This document shows positions 17,937 through 26,620 of a stretch of DNA of 64,000 nt, piece by piece (positions within the stretch are counted from its first letter, which is position 1; every line of letters begins with the position of its first letter). The DNA is taken from assembly GCA_001804785.1 (NCBI GenBank), contig MHBG01000010.1, forward strand, positions 39,965 to 103,964, read 5' to 3'. Source of the DNA: Lentisphaerae bacterium GWF2_45_14. Its GTDB lineage: Bacteria; Verrucomicrobiota; Lentisphaeria; Victivallales; GWF2-45-14. The notes below the pieces were generated by a model that searched no databases, was not told where the DNA came from, and worked only from the letters and a program-made list of their open reading frames with translations. The position numbers and the translations under genes were made by a program.

Positions 17937-19218
17937 GGTCGCCCAGGTCGCTGAAAACGGATATGCCTTTAAGGATTTCAACGGCCCGCTCAAGCTGGAC
18001 GTCCTTTATCGTACCCTTTCCTTCCGGCTTGATTATTCCTGGATGGGTCGAGCGTTGGCGTGAGAGCTTCATTTCTGTTTCGGGCGAGATGATTATCTCG
18101 ATATCGGGCTTGATGCCTTCGCCGTGGATGAGCTGCCCAGACGGGGTGTAGTATTTTCCCGTCGTGAACCTTACCGCTCCCTTGTCGGAGAGCGGGACAA
18201 TGCTCTGTATAAACGCCTTTCCAAAGGTACGCTCGCCGATAATCACCGCGCGCTTATGGTCTTTGAGGCATCCGGCGAGTATTTCGGAAGCGCTGGCGCT
18301 GTTTTCATTTACGAGCACAGCCATTGGAACATCCGTAAGCTTTTCACATGGAATGGATTTAAATTCCTGCCGGTCGTCCTTGTTGCGCCCCTGCGTTGAG
18401 ACGATAACCTGATTGTCGGGTATAAAGCGGCTTGCCGACTCGATGGCGGAGCTGAGAAGCCCGCCCGGATTGTTCCTCAGGTCGAGGACAAGGCCCTTTA
18501 TATGCTGCTCCTTGAGCTTTTCTATAGCCTTATCAAGTTCCTGCGCGACTGGCGCCGAAAACTGGGTGAGTCTGATATAGCCAATCTTTTCAGCAACGAG
18601 ATTGGTGCCGTTGACGGCCGGGACTTTTATTTCGGCCCTCTCGATATCGAAGGTTTTCGAGCTGTCGTCGGAGCGCCTGTAGATAGTGACGGAAACTTTT
18701 GTGCCCGGCGCCCCCTTAAGCTTCTTAACGCAGCTGCCGAGCTCCAGGGTCTTGACGGGGTCACCGTTGATTTCGGTGATGATATCCCCTGAATGGATGC
18801 CGGATTTGAAACCCGGTGAGCCTTCCATTGTCGAAACAACTTCAAGAGCATTGTTTTTATTTGTAACAACGATGCCGAGTCCGCCGAAACTGCCTTGCGT
18901 GCCTTCGATGGTGGCCTGATAATTCTCGGGAGTTTCGTAGGCGCTGAACGGGTCGAGTTCGCGGAGCATCCCCTTCATGGCACCTTCCATGAGCTTTTTG
19001 TAAGTTACTTTTTCGGGATCGACATAATTCTGGCGCAGGAGCTGCATCACATTCATAAAAAGCGAGATAGAACTGTATGCGTCGGCCTCGTTCTCTTTTA
19101 CCTGCTGCTCCTGTGACGGCAACTCGGGCGACGTTTTTCCCGAAGGCGCCGCTAAAGCTGTCAGGCATAGCAGAAGCACGAACGCAGCCAGCGTATAGGG
19201 TTTTAAAATCTTTTTCAT
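17926..19218 (-). CDS. S41 family carboxy-terminal processing protease (CtpA-like)
   Basis: 430 residues: a signal peptide or N-terminal anchor (about 1-24, TLAAFVLLLCLTALAAP), a helical segment, a PDZ domain (FGGLGIVVTN, SGIHSGDIITEINGDPV) and the S41 catalytic domain. The nucleophile is the Ser in NENSASASEI (near 311) and the general base is the Lys in GERTFGKAFIQ (near 335). LDLRNNPGGLL is the conserved strand between them. It is exported and should trim or degrade periplasmic proteins at their C-termini. The methyltransferase gene overlaps its end, implying coupling. Confidence 0.93.
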   Translation of the reverse strand: MKKILKPYTLAAFVLLLCLTALAAPSGKTSPELPSQEQQVKENEADAYSSISLFMNVMQLLRQNYVDPEKVTYKKLMEGAMKGMLRELDPFSAYETPENYQATIEGTQGSFGGLGIVVTNKNNALEVVSTMEGSPGFKSGIHSGDIITEINGDPVKTLELGSCVKKLKGAPGTKVSVTIYRRSDDSSKTFDIERAEIKVPAVNGTNLVAEKIGYIRLTQFSAPVAQELDKAIEKLKEQHIKGLVLDLRNNPGGLLSSAIESASRFIPDNQVIVSTQGRNKDDRQEFKSIPCEKLTDVPMAVLVNENSASASEILAGCLKDHKRAVIIGERTFGKAFIQSIVPLSDKGAVRFTTGKYYTPSGQLIHGEGIKPDIEIIISPETEMKLSRQRSTHPGIIKPEGKGTIKDVQLERAVEILKGISVFSDLGDHES

Positions 19219-19392
19219 CCTGATAATCCTAAAGAATTATTATATTTAGTACCAAGCTTATTATAACGTCCCCCGGGGAAAAATGCTATCTTTCTTTATA
19301 GTATATATTAATGCTTTAGCTGGTATCCGCACGGGATGGCAGATTTTTTGAAAGAGGGCTTATTGCCGCTGAACCTTTGAGACGTATAAGGC

Positions 19393-19422
19393 TTGATATT
19401 TCAGGAGTTTCAGTTCTAATAC
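19393..19422 (+). promoter_or_regulatory. Possible promoter of the fucosidase gene
   Basis: TTGATA (19393-19398) and TAATAC (19417-19422) are 18 bp apart, about 50 bp before the fucosidase start. The match is imperfect. The rest of the 250 bp divergent spacer is AT-rich with no further element I can name. Confidence 0.3.
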
Positions 19423-19471
19423 TTTGTGCGATATCTAATCCAATATTTCTTTTAAAAAAAGGAGCGATAGA

Positions 19472-20740
19472 ATGAAAAATATTGAATGGTTTCTTCAGGC
19501 ACGCCTGGGGCTTTTTGTCCATTTTGGGCTCTACAGCATGCTGGCGCGCGGCGAATGGGTTATGAACAGGGAAGGAATTCCTGTCGAAGAATACCGGAAA
19601 CTTGCGGATCGCTTCAATCCCGAAAAGTTCGACCCTGATTTCATCTGCTCTCTCGCGGTCGAAGCCGGAATGAAGTATATAGTATTCACGACTATGCACC
19701 ACGAGGGCTTTCGCATGTATGACAGTTCACTGACTGATTATTGCTCGACAAAAAGCGCCGCAAAACGCGATTTCGTCGCGGAAATCATTTCATCTGCAAA
19801 AAAACACGGACTCAAAACGGGGCTCTACCACAGCCTCAACAACTGGTTTGATAAACCAGATGCCGTCGATGCTCTGGAAGATAAAAAGCAGTATGATACG
19901 TTTATCGATAATACATTCAGCCGGATAAAAGAACTTCTGACGAAATACAACCCCGTTGATATTCTGTGGTATGACGGCTGGTGGCCATTCAATGCCACAG
20001 GATGGCAGGCTGAAAGAATGAATGAAATGGCCCTGTCAATCCAACCGCAGATCCTCTTCAACGGACGTAACGGACTCGCGGGAGATTTCGGAACGCCGGA
20101 AGGGCATATGTCTGCCCCCTCTCCTTGGCGCCCTTGGGAAGCCTGCATGACCATGAACAACAACTGGGGGTATCACAGTGGAGACAATGACTGGAAGTCC
20201 CTGCAACGCATAATCCGAATGCTCGCGGCGGCAGCCTCCGGAAAAGGCAATCTCCTACTCAATATCGGGCCCATGGGGGATGGATTCGTTCCCGCGGAAT
20301 CCGTCGAGACATTGAAAGGACTCGGAAAATGGCTCAGGGTCAACGGAGAAGCTGTTTTTGATACTGACATACTCGACTTTGACTTGCTTTCCCGCGGGGA
20401 GCATCGCGGAGACTGGGAGCATCACGGGATTTTTACGGCTTCGGGCAATAACCTCTACTTGATGGCAATGAACTGGATGGGGCCCGAATATGTCCTCACC
20501 GGCCTCGAAACAAAAGTTAAAAAGGTATCTATCCTCGGGGACGCTAAGAAATACCATTTCTCCTGCAATAACGGAAAAATGAAGATTTCCGGCCTGCCCG
20601 AAAATGCACCGGACAAGGACTGCAGCGTCCTTAAAATAGAGTGCGAGGCGCCGCCTGTGATCTATCGTACGGGAGGCATGCGGATTCCCGCAACGCCTCA
20701 CCCGCACTATGACCCATGCCCGTCAGATATCAAAATCTGA
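19472..20740 (+). CDS. Alpha-L-fucosidase (GH29), cytoplasmic
   Basis: 422 residues with no signal peptide. GH29 motifs in order are LGLFVHFGLYS near the N-terminus, KYIVFTTMHHEGF with the substrate-binding His pair, GLYHSLNNW, and VDILWYDGWW, whose Asp is the expected catalytic nucleophile. GNLLLNIGPMGDG is the strongly conserved GH29 C-terminal block. A GGAG lies 7 bp before the ATG. It would release L-fucose from imported oligosaccharides. It is a single gene, with no fucose isomerase, kinase or aldolase beside it, so the fate of the fucose is encoded elsewhere. Confidence 0.9.
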   Translation: MKNIEWFLQARLGLFVHFGLYSMLARGEWVMNREGIPVEEYRKLADRFNPEKFDPDFICSLAVEAGMKYIVFTTMHHEGFRMYDSSLTDYCSTKSAAKRDFVAEIISSAKKHGLKTGLYHSLNNWFDKPDAVDALEDKKQYDTFIDNTFSRIKELLTKYNPVDILWYDGWWPFNATGWQAERMNEMALSIQPQILFNGRNGLAGDFGTPEGHMSAPSPWRPWEACMTMNNNWGYHSGDNDWKSLQRIIRMLAAAASGKGNLLLNIGPMGDGFVPAESVETLKGLGKWLRVNGEAVFDTDILDFDLLSRGEHRGDWEHHGIFTASGNNLYLMAMNWMGPEYVLTGLETKVKKVSILGDAKKYHFSCNNGKMKISGLPENAPDKDCSVLKIECEAPPVIYRTGGMRIPATPHPHYDPCPSDIKI

Positions 20741-20852
20741 CAGGACAGTCATTAAATCGTAGTAATGGCATAAACGACCAGTCTGACAAAAAGCTTTTGC
20801 CCGTAAAACACTGCCGCGCGCCCGTTCCGGCAATACTGGATTCGTCTTTGTG

Positions 20853-21944
20853 TTAACGCTGTACTCTTCCGGAAGCGGAACCGCCCATCAGGGCTTCAAC
20901 TTCCCTGCGGCTTACATAATTGATGTCGCCATAGATAGAATGCGCGAGGCACGACGACGCTACGGCGAATGCCACGGCCTTTTCGGGCGACTGCAAATCC
21001 TTGTCCATCAGAGCAAATATGAGACCGGCGGCGAATGAATCTCCTCCTCCGACCCTGTCTACGATGTCCCTGATCTCGTAAGGGCTGTAATTCCCATCGC
21101 GGAGCGGGGCGAAGGATGCTTTATCCGACGCTTTTTCGTAGAGCATCGCGCCCCAGTTGTTATGACTTGCGGAAATGCTTTCGCGGAGCGTTATCGCCGC
21201 TTTTGAAATATTCGGAAACTGCGAGATTATTTTCCGGGCTACTTCGGGATATCTTGAAATATCCAGCCTGCCGGATGATACGTCACTTTCTCCAGCGTGT
21301 ATTCCCAGCACGTCCGAAGCATCCTCCTCATTGGCTATAAGCACATCGACATAGGGCAGTATGCCGCGCATGGTCTTCTCCGCGAGTTCGCGCGGCTTCA
21401 TGGAGCTGTCCCAGTTCCAGAGTTTTTTCCTGAAGTTGATGTCGCAGGAGACTGTGACTTTATGTTCCCTTGCTTTTTTTACCGCGTCAAGTGAAGATTC
21501 CGCCGCGTTTTTTGAGAGCGCGGGGCTTATCCCGCTTATATGGAACCACGACGCGTCCTTAAATATCTCATCCCATTGGTATGAGGACGAAGGGGTTATG
21601 GCTACTGATGAATTTTCGCGGTCGTAGACGACGTTTGACGCTCTCTGGTTCGCGCCTGCTTCAACGAAGTAAAGCCCGAGCCTGCCGTTTTTCGTCATTA
21701 CTATTGATGATGTTTCGACATTGAGCGAACGCAGAAATGCGGCGCACGCTTCTCCGACCGGATTTGCCGGAAGCGCGCTTACGAAGGAAGATCTTCCGCC
21801 GAGAAGCGCGATAGAGGCGCACACATTTGATTCCGCACCGCCGAAAGTGAGTTTCAGTTTTCCCGGCAGGGCCTGTGCCAGTCGTAAAAATCCTTCCGGC
21901 GCGATGCGCCCCATTATTTCTCCGAAACCTATTACCTTAGACAT
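20853..21944 (-). CDS. kdgK: PfkB family 2-dehydro-3-deoxygluconokinase
   Basis: 363 residues of the ribokinase/PfkB family. The start GFGEIMGRIAPEG and FGGAESNVCASIALLGG are typical of KDG kinases, and DRVGGGDSFAAGLIFAL is the PfkB signature 2 with the catalytic Asp. FHISGISPALS follows KDG-kinase order. It phosphorylates 2-keto-3-deoxygluconate to KDPG, the substrate of the adjacent Eda aldolase (5 bp upstream in the operon). It is the last gene of the gntR operon. The role rests on both sequence and pairing with eda. Confidence 0.9.
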   Translation of the reverse strand: MSKVIGFGEIMGRIAPEGFLRLAQALPGKLKLTFGGAESNVCASIALLGGRSSFVSALPANPVGEACAAFLRSLNVETSSIVMTKNGRLGLYFVEAGANQRASNVVYDRENSSVAITPSSSYQWDEIFKDASWFHISGISPALSKNAAESSLDAVKKAREHKVTVSCDINFRKKLWNWDSSMKPRELAEKTMRGILPYVDVLIANEEDASDVLGIHAGESDVSSGRLDISRYPEVARKIISQFPNISKAAITLRESISASHNNWGAMLYEKASDKASFAPLRDGNYSPYEIRDIVDRVGGGDSFAAGLIFALMDKDLQSPEKAVAFAVASSCLAHSIYGDINYVSRREVEALMGGSASGRVQR

Positions 21945-21949
21945 TTTAT

Positions 21950-22612
21950 TTACCCCCGTATTGAATTGATTGTTTCTCTGGCCTTAGATGCTTTTTCTTT
22001 TATAGTCTTCCAGTCGTTTTTATTTATTTCGTCGCGGAGCGCGAGCCATGAACCGCCTACAGCAATCACTGCCGGATTTTTAAGGTATTCGGCAAAGTTC
22101 TCCTGTTTGAGCCCGCCGAGCGGAATATATCTAAGATTCAAGTGCGCGTATGGGGCCGCCATCGCGGAAAGATTTTTGAGTCCGCCGCATGTCTCCGACG
22201 GGAAAAACTTGAGGATTTCGCATCCGGCTTCCAATGCCCATTCTATTTCGGACGGGGTGCAGATCCCCGGCGCGAAGGGAAGGCCGAGTTCCTTTGCCTT
22301 GGCGACTATTCTTGGATTAAAGCCGGGAGCGACCCCAAAGACTGCGCCCGCCTCTTTCGCCTCAATGACCTGATCCGGCCTGAGGATTGTGCCGATTCCA
22401 GCGGTCATTTCGGGTACTTTGCTTTTGATCTCTTTGAGTGCGGCGATTGCAGCGGGTGTTCTAAGCGTAAGTTCCATGATATCGATTCCGCCATCGAGCA
22501 AAGTTTTTGCGAGCGGCACGGCATCGTCGGCATTGTCTATTACGAGCACTGCGATTATTGCGCTCTTTTCCATTTTATTTTTCAATTCATCCGGGAAAAT
22601 ATTTTTCTGCAT
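21950..22612 (-). CDS. eda: KDPG/KHG aldolase
   Basis: About 220 residues, standard length. The Schiff-base lysine lies in EILKFFPSE and the catalytic Glu region is IMELTLRTPAA, with GIGTILRPDQV and YIPLGGL completing the barrel pattern. It splits 2-keto-3-deoxy-6-phosphogluconate into pyruvate and glyceraldehyde 3-phosphate. I use the ATG at 22612 rather than the TTG two codons upstream; AGGA lies 10 bp before it. Position between the sialidase-fold gene and kdgK places it in a uronate or deoxy-ketosugar pathway. Confidence 0.92.
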   Translation of the reverse strand: MQKNIFPDELKNKMEKSAIIAVLVIDNADDAVPLAKTLLDGGIDIMELTLRTPAAIAALKEIKSKVPEMTAGIGTILRPDQVIEAKEAGAVFGVAPGFNPRIVAKAKELGLPFAPGICTPSEIEWALEAGCEILKFFPSETCGGLKNLSAMAAPYAHLNLRYIPLGGLKQENFAEYLKNPAVIAVGGSWLALRDEINKNDWKTIKEKASKARETINSIRG

Positions 22613-22624
22613 AATCAAGATTCC

Positions 22625-23746
22625 TTATTTAGCTGAATTAATTCTGTTTATGAGTATTTTGAGGCGAGCATCGGAGGTAACGCATTTCCCTGAAAGGACA
22701 TCTTCTTCCCTGAAGGATGCCATCAGTATATCGGCTTCACCATCGCGGTGTGCAAAGCGGTTCCGATCATAAATGACTCTTATTACACCATTTTTGTCTT
22801 CAACACCATCGGGATATGAAACTTTTTCTCTTTCGTCAAGCAAGAGTCCCCCTTTCCATCTTTTCCCATCATCATCCGACAAAAACGCGGAAAGATGTGA
22901 GCGTTTATTCATTTTTTCGCCGGTTTCGGGATTTACATGATTGATGAGGAGGAGTTTTCCGGAAGAAAGGCGTCGAATAAAAAACCGTGAGTTAGGCCCG
23001 CCCAGTCCTGAGTCTTCGCCCGGAGTCCAAGTCTTTCCCATATCAGAAGAGAAACTCTGTCCTACTCCATAACAAGTCCTTACCAACATCCAGAGTCTTT
23101 TGTCCTTCAATTCAATTATCATATGTTCATCGAAAGCTCTTGAAGGAACGTCGGCACGGCCTCTCAGATAGAAGGATTTACCGCTATCTTCAGATATTAC
23201 GATATTTGAGAAACGTTCATTTTTGAATTCGTCAAGTTTGGGTTCATAGTATTCCCACACGGCAGTCGGCAGCGCCCATTCGCCGTTTGAGAGAAAAGTA
23301 GGCTTGTTCATCATTACGCCGTTGGCGATGTGGATGGGTTTTGAGAACAAGGGCTTTTTACTGTCCGAATCCTCAGTAAATGCGCACCATACCCCCGCCC
23401 TTCCATCGTGAATTTTTCCATCCGCCGGGCTGAGTGACTGGCTCCAGAACCACCAGAGACGGCCTTGCTGGTCGTGCCAAAGAACAGGATCGTAGGCTCT
23501 GACATTGCCGGGTGGATCAATAACGGCGACGGGATCGCTCCAGGAGCTGCCGTTGTCGGAGCTGGAGACTATAAAAACGTAATTTTCAGGGCCTTCTGCG
23601 GAGCCGCCGCTGTACCACGTCGCCCATATCCTGCCTGATTTTGAAACCTCAATACCCGGAATACCCTGAAATATTCGGGAGGAGCTTTGGTGTTTTTCTT
23701 TCGGCGAAAAGCTTATTTCAACGGGAATAAGAGGATTTTCGCTCAT
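22625..23746 (-). CDS. Sialidase-superfamily (BNR/Asp-box) protein
   Basis: 373 residues of a predicted six-bladed beta-propeller with at least four Asp-boxes: SSDNGSSW, SEDSGKSF, SSDMGKTW and SDDDGKRW. No signal peptide is visible, so it is intracellular. The usual sialidase RIP motif near the N-terminus is replaced by QGIPG, so one arginine of the sialidase triad seems absent. With gntR upstream (4 bp) and eda and kdgK downstream it more likely handles a uronic or deoxy-ketosugar glycoside than sialic acid; no nanA-type gene is present. An SD (AAGGAG) is 7 bp from the ATG. Confidence 0.78.
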   Translation of the reverse strand: MSENPLIPVEISFSPKEKHQSSSRIFQGIPGIEVSKSGRIWATWYSGGSAEGPENYVFIVSSSDNGSSWSDPVAVIDPPGNVRAYDPVLWHDQQGRLWWFWSQSLSPADGKIHDGRAGVWCAFTEDSDSKKPLFSKPIHIANGVMMNKPTFLSNGEWALPTAVWEYYEPKLDEFKNERFSNIVISEDSGKSFYLRGRADVPSRAFDEHMIIELKDKRLWMLVRTCYGVGQSFSSDMGKTWTPGEDSGLGGPNSRFFIRRLSSGKLLLINHVNPETGEKMNKRSHLSAFLSDDDGKRWKGGLLLDEREKVSYPDGVEDKNGVIRVIYDRNRFAHRDGEADILMASFREEDVLSGKCVTSDARLKILINRINSAK

Positions 23747-23750
23747 TTTG

Positions 23751-24497
23751 TTACTCCTTTTCTATATTGTGTATAAAGTTACGAAGCTCCTCTGAACATC
23801 GGCCTTCCTCTGTCTTCCGCGGCTCTTCTGTATTGTTAGCGATGGCGCTTTCGCGACTGAATTTTATGTGATTGCGCATTGCGGACTCGGCGCGCGCCGA
23901 GTCGTGATCTTTGATAGATTTATATATTCTATAATGGTGGAGGAGCGTTCTTGCGACCTGACGTAGGCTGTGCTTATGGCTCTTAAAGCCCAGAAGCCGC
24001 CCGAGCACGTGACACTCGCGCATCGTCCTGAGCATTATGCTGTTGTCTGCGGATTTCAGGATAAGCAGATGGAAGCGGGCATCCGATTTCATATACTTTA
24101 TCTCCTGTTCCGGGCCGAAGAGTTTCCCGCCGGAGTCCCTTAGCTCGCGGGCTGTCTCAAGCATCGTGTTCAGGGAGTCCTTGAGTTCCGCGGTGTCAAT
24201 CCGGTTCATTTTCATGGCGGCCATTCCGGTACAGAAACTTTCGATGGCCTCGCGCGTCTCATAAAGCTCTTTTGTCTCCGAAGTACTTATGTCACGGACA
24301 AATATTCCTGAGTTGGGGATGTATTTGACAAAACCTTCGCTTGCGAGCTGGCGGTATGCTTCCCTGAGCGGGGTCGGGCTGATTCCTATCTCTTTTGCCA
24401 TTGCTACCTCGGAGAGTCTGGCTCCAGGCTGCAGGCTTCCCGACATTATCTTATCGAGGACGTACTCATAGGCTTTTTGCTTAAGTGGAACTTTCAC
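23751..24497 (-). CDS. GntR family regulator (FadR/FCD type)
   Basis: 248 residues. The N-terminal winged HTH runs over about 1-70 (YEYVLDKIMSGSLQPGARLSEVAMAKEIGISPTPLREAYRQL region), and the C-terminal FCD helical ligand-binding domain follows, with metal-binding candidates Asp/His in DARFHLLIL and HYRIYKSIKDHD. It is the first gene of the operon with the sialidase-fold protein, eda and kdgK, so it is a local repressor likely relieved by a sugar acid. Two identical palindromes sit just upstream of its start, consistent with autoregulation. Confidence 0.88.
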   Translation of the reverse strand: MKVPLKQKAYEYVLDKIMSGSLQPGARLSEVAMAKEIGISPTPLREAYRQLASEGFVKYIPNSGIFVRDISTSETKELYETREAIESFCTGMAAMKMNRIDTAELKDSLNTMLETARELRDSGGKLFGPEQEIKYMKSDARFHLLILKSADNSIMLRTMRECHVLGRLLGFKSHKHSLRQVARTLLHHYRIYKSIKDHDSARAESAMRNHIKFSRESAIANNTEEPRKTEEGRCSEELRNFIHNIEKE

Positions 24498-24509
24498 TCT
24501 TTTTCACTG

Positions 24510-24538
24510 TTCTATAGAATTATTTATATTCTATAGAA
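24510..24538. promoter_or_regulatory. Paired palindromic operators of the gntR-sialidase-eda-kdgK operon
   Basis: The perfect 10 bp palindrome TTCTATAGAA occurs twice, at 24510-24519 and 24529-24538. The centres are 19 bp apart, close to two helical turns. The pair lies 13-41 bp upstream of the gntR start, and the distal copy overlaps the proposed -10 element. This arrangement fits cooperative binding of a GntR dimer pair. Confidence 0.7.
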
Positions 24539-24563
24539 TAGGCAAGGGCAATGATTTTTTCAA
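24535..24563 (-). promoter_or_regulatory. Promoter of the gntR operon
   Basis: On the minus strand TTGAAA (24563-24558) and TATTCT (24540-24535) are separated by 17 bp. The -10 element lies within the distal operator palindrome, so bound regulator would block polymerase. Confidence 0.5.
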
Positions 24564-24647
24564 GTCCTTATTTTCGAAATGGGAAAAGAAAACCGTGATA
24601 TTTTTTACTTTTCGAAAGGCGGGCTTTGCAGGACGGGAGGATATCGC

Positions 24648-25379
24648 TCAGTAACGTTCCCACCATCTTCCGGCTTTGACGGCGAAGTCTGTCCAGTCTT
24701 TCTCGCAGACAATCGAATCGTTTCCCCAGACCTCGATATGATAGGCAAGTATCTTTCTATTTTTCACGTTCTTCAAAGGGATTTCAATCTTACCTTCGCC
24801 GGTGCTTTTGGAAAGGGCGTTCGCTCCCTCACGCATCCCGCTGCCGCCGAGCCACACGGTCGGACGCTTGAAACTGCTCAGGATGCTCATTACCGCGACT
24901 TTATCATATTTCTTCGAGGATATTTTTGCCTCCTTCGGATAGTAGAAGCGGATTATCTCGCGATTTCCATATTCATCGCCGTCATGAACCAGTATATACA
25001 AATAGAGGTAGGGAGCCCTTACCTTGTCGGTTATTTTCTCTCCTTTTCGGGTCACCCTGTAAATTATCTGGCAATTGGTAACCTCGCCCTTGTCCTTTCC
25101 GTCTTTCGGCATCTTAATGTCTATGATGCTTACGGAATAATCGCAAAAGCCCATCATCTCGTCGGTGGATTCTTCGGATTTCATATCGGAATCAAAATAT
25201 TCTTCTATTTTGGAAAATGGGAACGTTTTTCTGGCGCCGTCTTTTTCTATTATCAGCCCGCCCGCCCTTATGCTGATTATTTTGATATCGGAGAGCTTCG
25301 AGCCGTCTTTGAAGATAAGAGTGCCGCCCGATAAAGAGACAGAAAATGCCAGTAAAGCATAGAGTATTATCTTTTTCAT
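24648..25379 (-). CDS. Exported protein of unknown function
   Basis: 243 residues with a clear signal peptide (MKKIILYALLAFSVSLSGG). The first mature segment, TLIFKDGSKLSDIKIISIRAG followed by GLIIEKDG and FPFSKIEEYF, resembles the short SH3-like repeat found at the start of many PVC exported proteins. The rest is beta-rich and ends with FAVKAGRWWERY. No catalytic motif or lipobox is seen. It is monocistronic, on the minus strand after the gntR operon region and divergent from the GntR-LacI gene. I cannot assign a function. Confidence 0.75.
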   Translation of the reverse strand: MKKIILYALLAFSVSLSGGTLIFKDGSKLSDIKIISIRAGGLIIEKDGARKTFPFSKIEEYFDSDMKSEESTDEMMGFCDYSVSIIDIKMPKDGKDKGEVTNCQIIYRVTRKGEKITDKVRAPYLYLYILVHDGDEYGNREIIRFYYPKEAKISSKKYDKVAVMSILSSFKRPTVWLGGSGMREGANALSKSTGEGKIEIPLKNVKNRKILAYHIEVWGNDSIVCEKDWTDFAVKAGRWWERY

Positions 25380-25579
25380 ATATAAAATCCCCTTTTCCTG
25401 TTAATACGTAAATCCCTGTGACTTATTAGAAAATATCAGCATAAATAGCATTTTCAAGGGATGGGTTCAATGCCTTGTCTTTAGGCAAGTGAGCATGTTA
25501 TTTTTCTGTTTTTCTGTTTAAAAAGCGTGCATTTAGTCAAATATTGCTTAATATATAAATGTAAAGAGGAAATTTAAAG

Positions 25580-26620
25580 ATGCTTTCAAAGGTAGAAGCC
25601 GTAAAGGAAAAAATTCTTAGCGAGATAAAGGCGGGCAAGTTCAAGTCCGGCATGATTATCCCTTCCAGGCACCAGCTAATGAAAAAGTATTCATGCTCCC
25701 GCGGAAGCATCGACACAGCCATCGGCGGCCTTAGCAAAAAAGGCATACTCTACTCGCATCAGGGGAAGGGAACATTTGTCGCGGAAAAAAAAGTCGAGAC
25801 CGCATTGGTCAAGGTCTTCATCGTGGGTGATTACAGCCAAAACCTGAGAGACGAATCATGGCGCTCAACGCCGCTGGCTGCGGAAATCCAACAGTTGCTG
25901 CCATGTCTGCACATACATAGGAACGACATCAATATCAACTTGCACAAGCTGGTACATCCCGGGAGCGCGGTAATCTGGATGAGGCCGTCCTATTCGGAGT
26001 TAAGGGTCATGGACTATCTGGCTTCGGCGGGAATACCGCAACTGCTTATCGGCAGGAATTTTGGGGACTACGACCATGTGAGAACGGATGCCGAGTCGGG
26101 AATCGCCACTGGACTTGAGTGGCTCACGGAGAATTCCGGAGATGAAATCGTGTACATATCGGAGCTGAACAACCCGGATAGACCCTTCATCGCGGAAAGG
26201 CATCTTGCCTTCTATTCAAAATGTATCGAGATGAATATCGCGCTTAAGCCGAAAAACATCTTTATCCGCGATTTTATCACCTTGAATACGGGGCAGACGG
26301 TCAGCCAGATTGCGGAAAATCTCCTCGCCAGACCGCGTTTCCCGAAGGCAATTTTTATTTCGTTCATCGCCGCGGCAATGCCGTTCGTAACATTCCTGGA
26401 GGCAAAGGGCAAATTCTCGGGCAGGGATTATCATCTTCTCACCTTTGACCAGGATATGTGGCTCATGAAACACGACGGCATAGGAATGATAAGGCAGGAC
26501 TGGGCAAAAATGGACGAGCTGGCCTGCGAATGGATACTTCAGAAGATTAAAGGGAAAAAAGAAAAATTCCAGAAAAAAATAAAACCGGAATTCATAGTTA
26601 AGGAGCAAAAAAATGGATGA
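25580..26620 (+). CDS. GntR-LacI hybrid transcriptional regulator
   Basis: 346 residues. An N-terminal GntR winged HTH (about 1-70: KILSEIKAGKFKSGMIIPSR, SCSRGSIDTAIGGL, SHQGKGTFV) is joined to a LacI/periplasmic-binding-protein-like effector domain (YLASAGIPQLLIGRN, DYDHVRTDAESGIATGL, FISFIAAAMPFVTF, LLTFDQD). This architecture is common among sugar regulators of Lentisphaerota. It heads an operon with an oxidoreductase and two TIM-barrel genes, and its last 8 bp overlap the next gene. A short inverted element (TGCCT...AGGCA) lies about 90 bp upstream and may be an operator. Confidence 0.87.
   Translation: MLSKVEAVKEKILSEIKAGKFKSGMIIPSRHQLMKKYSCSRGSIDTAIGGLSKKGILYSHQGKGTFVAEKKVETALVKVFIVGDYSQNLRDESWRSTPLAAEIQQLLPCLHIHRNDININLHKLVHPGSAVIWMRPSYSELRVMDYLASAGIPQLLIGRNFGDYDHVRTDAESGIATGLEWLTENSGDEIVYISELNNPDRPFIAERHLAFYSKCIEMNIALKPKNIFIRDFITLNTGQTVSQIAENLLARPRFPKAIFISFIAAAMPFVTFLEAKGKFSGRDYHLLTFDQDMWLMKHDGIGMIRQDWAKMDELACEWILQKIKGKKEKFQKKIKPEFIVKEQKNG

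Noticed and set aside
22625-23746. Sialic acid catabolic locus
   Set aside because: No sialate lyase, epimerase or kinase is in the window, the RIP arginine is missing, and the neighbours are KDG/KDPG genes.
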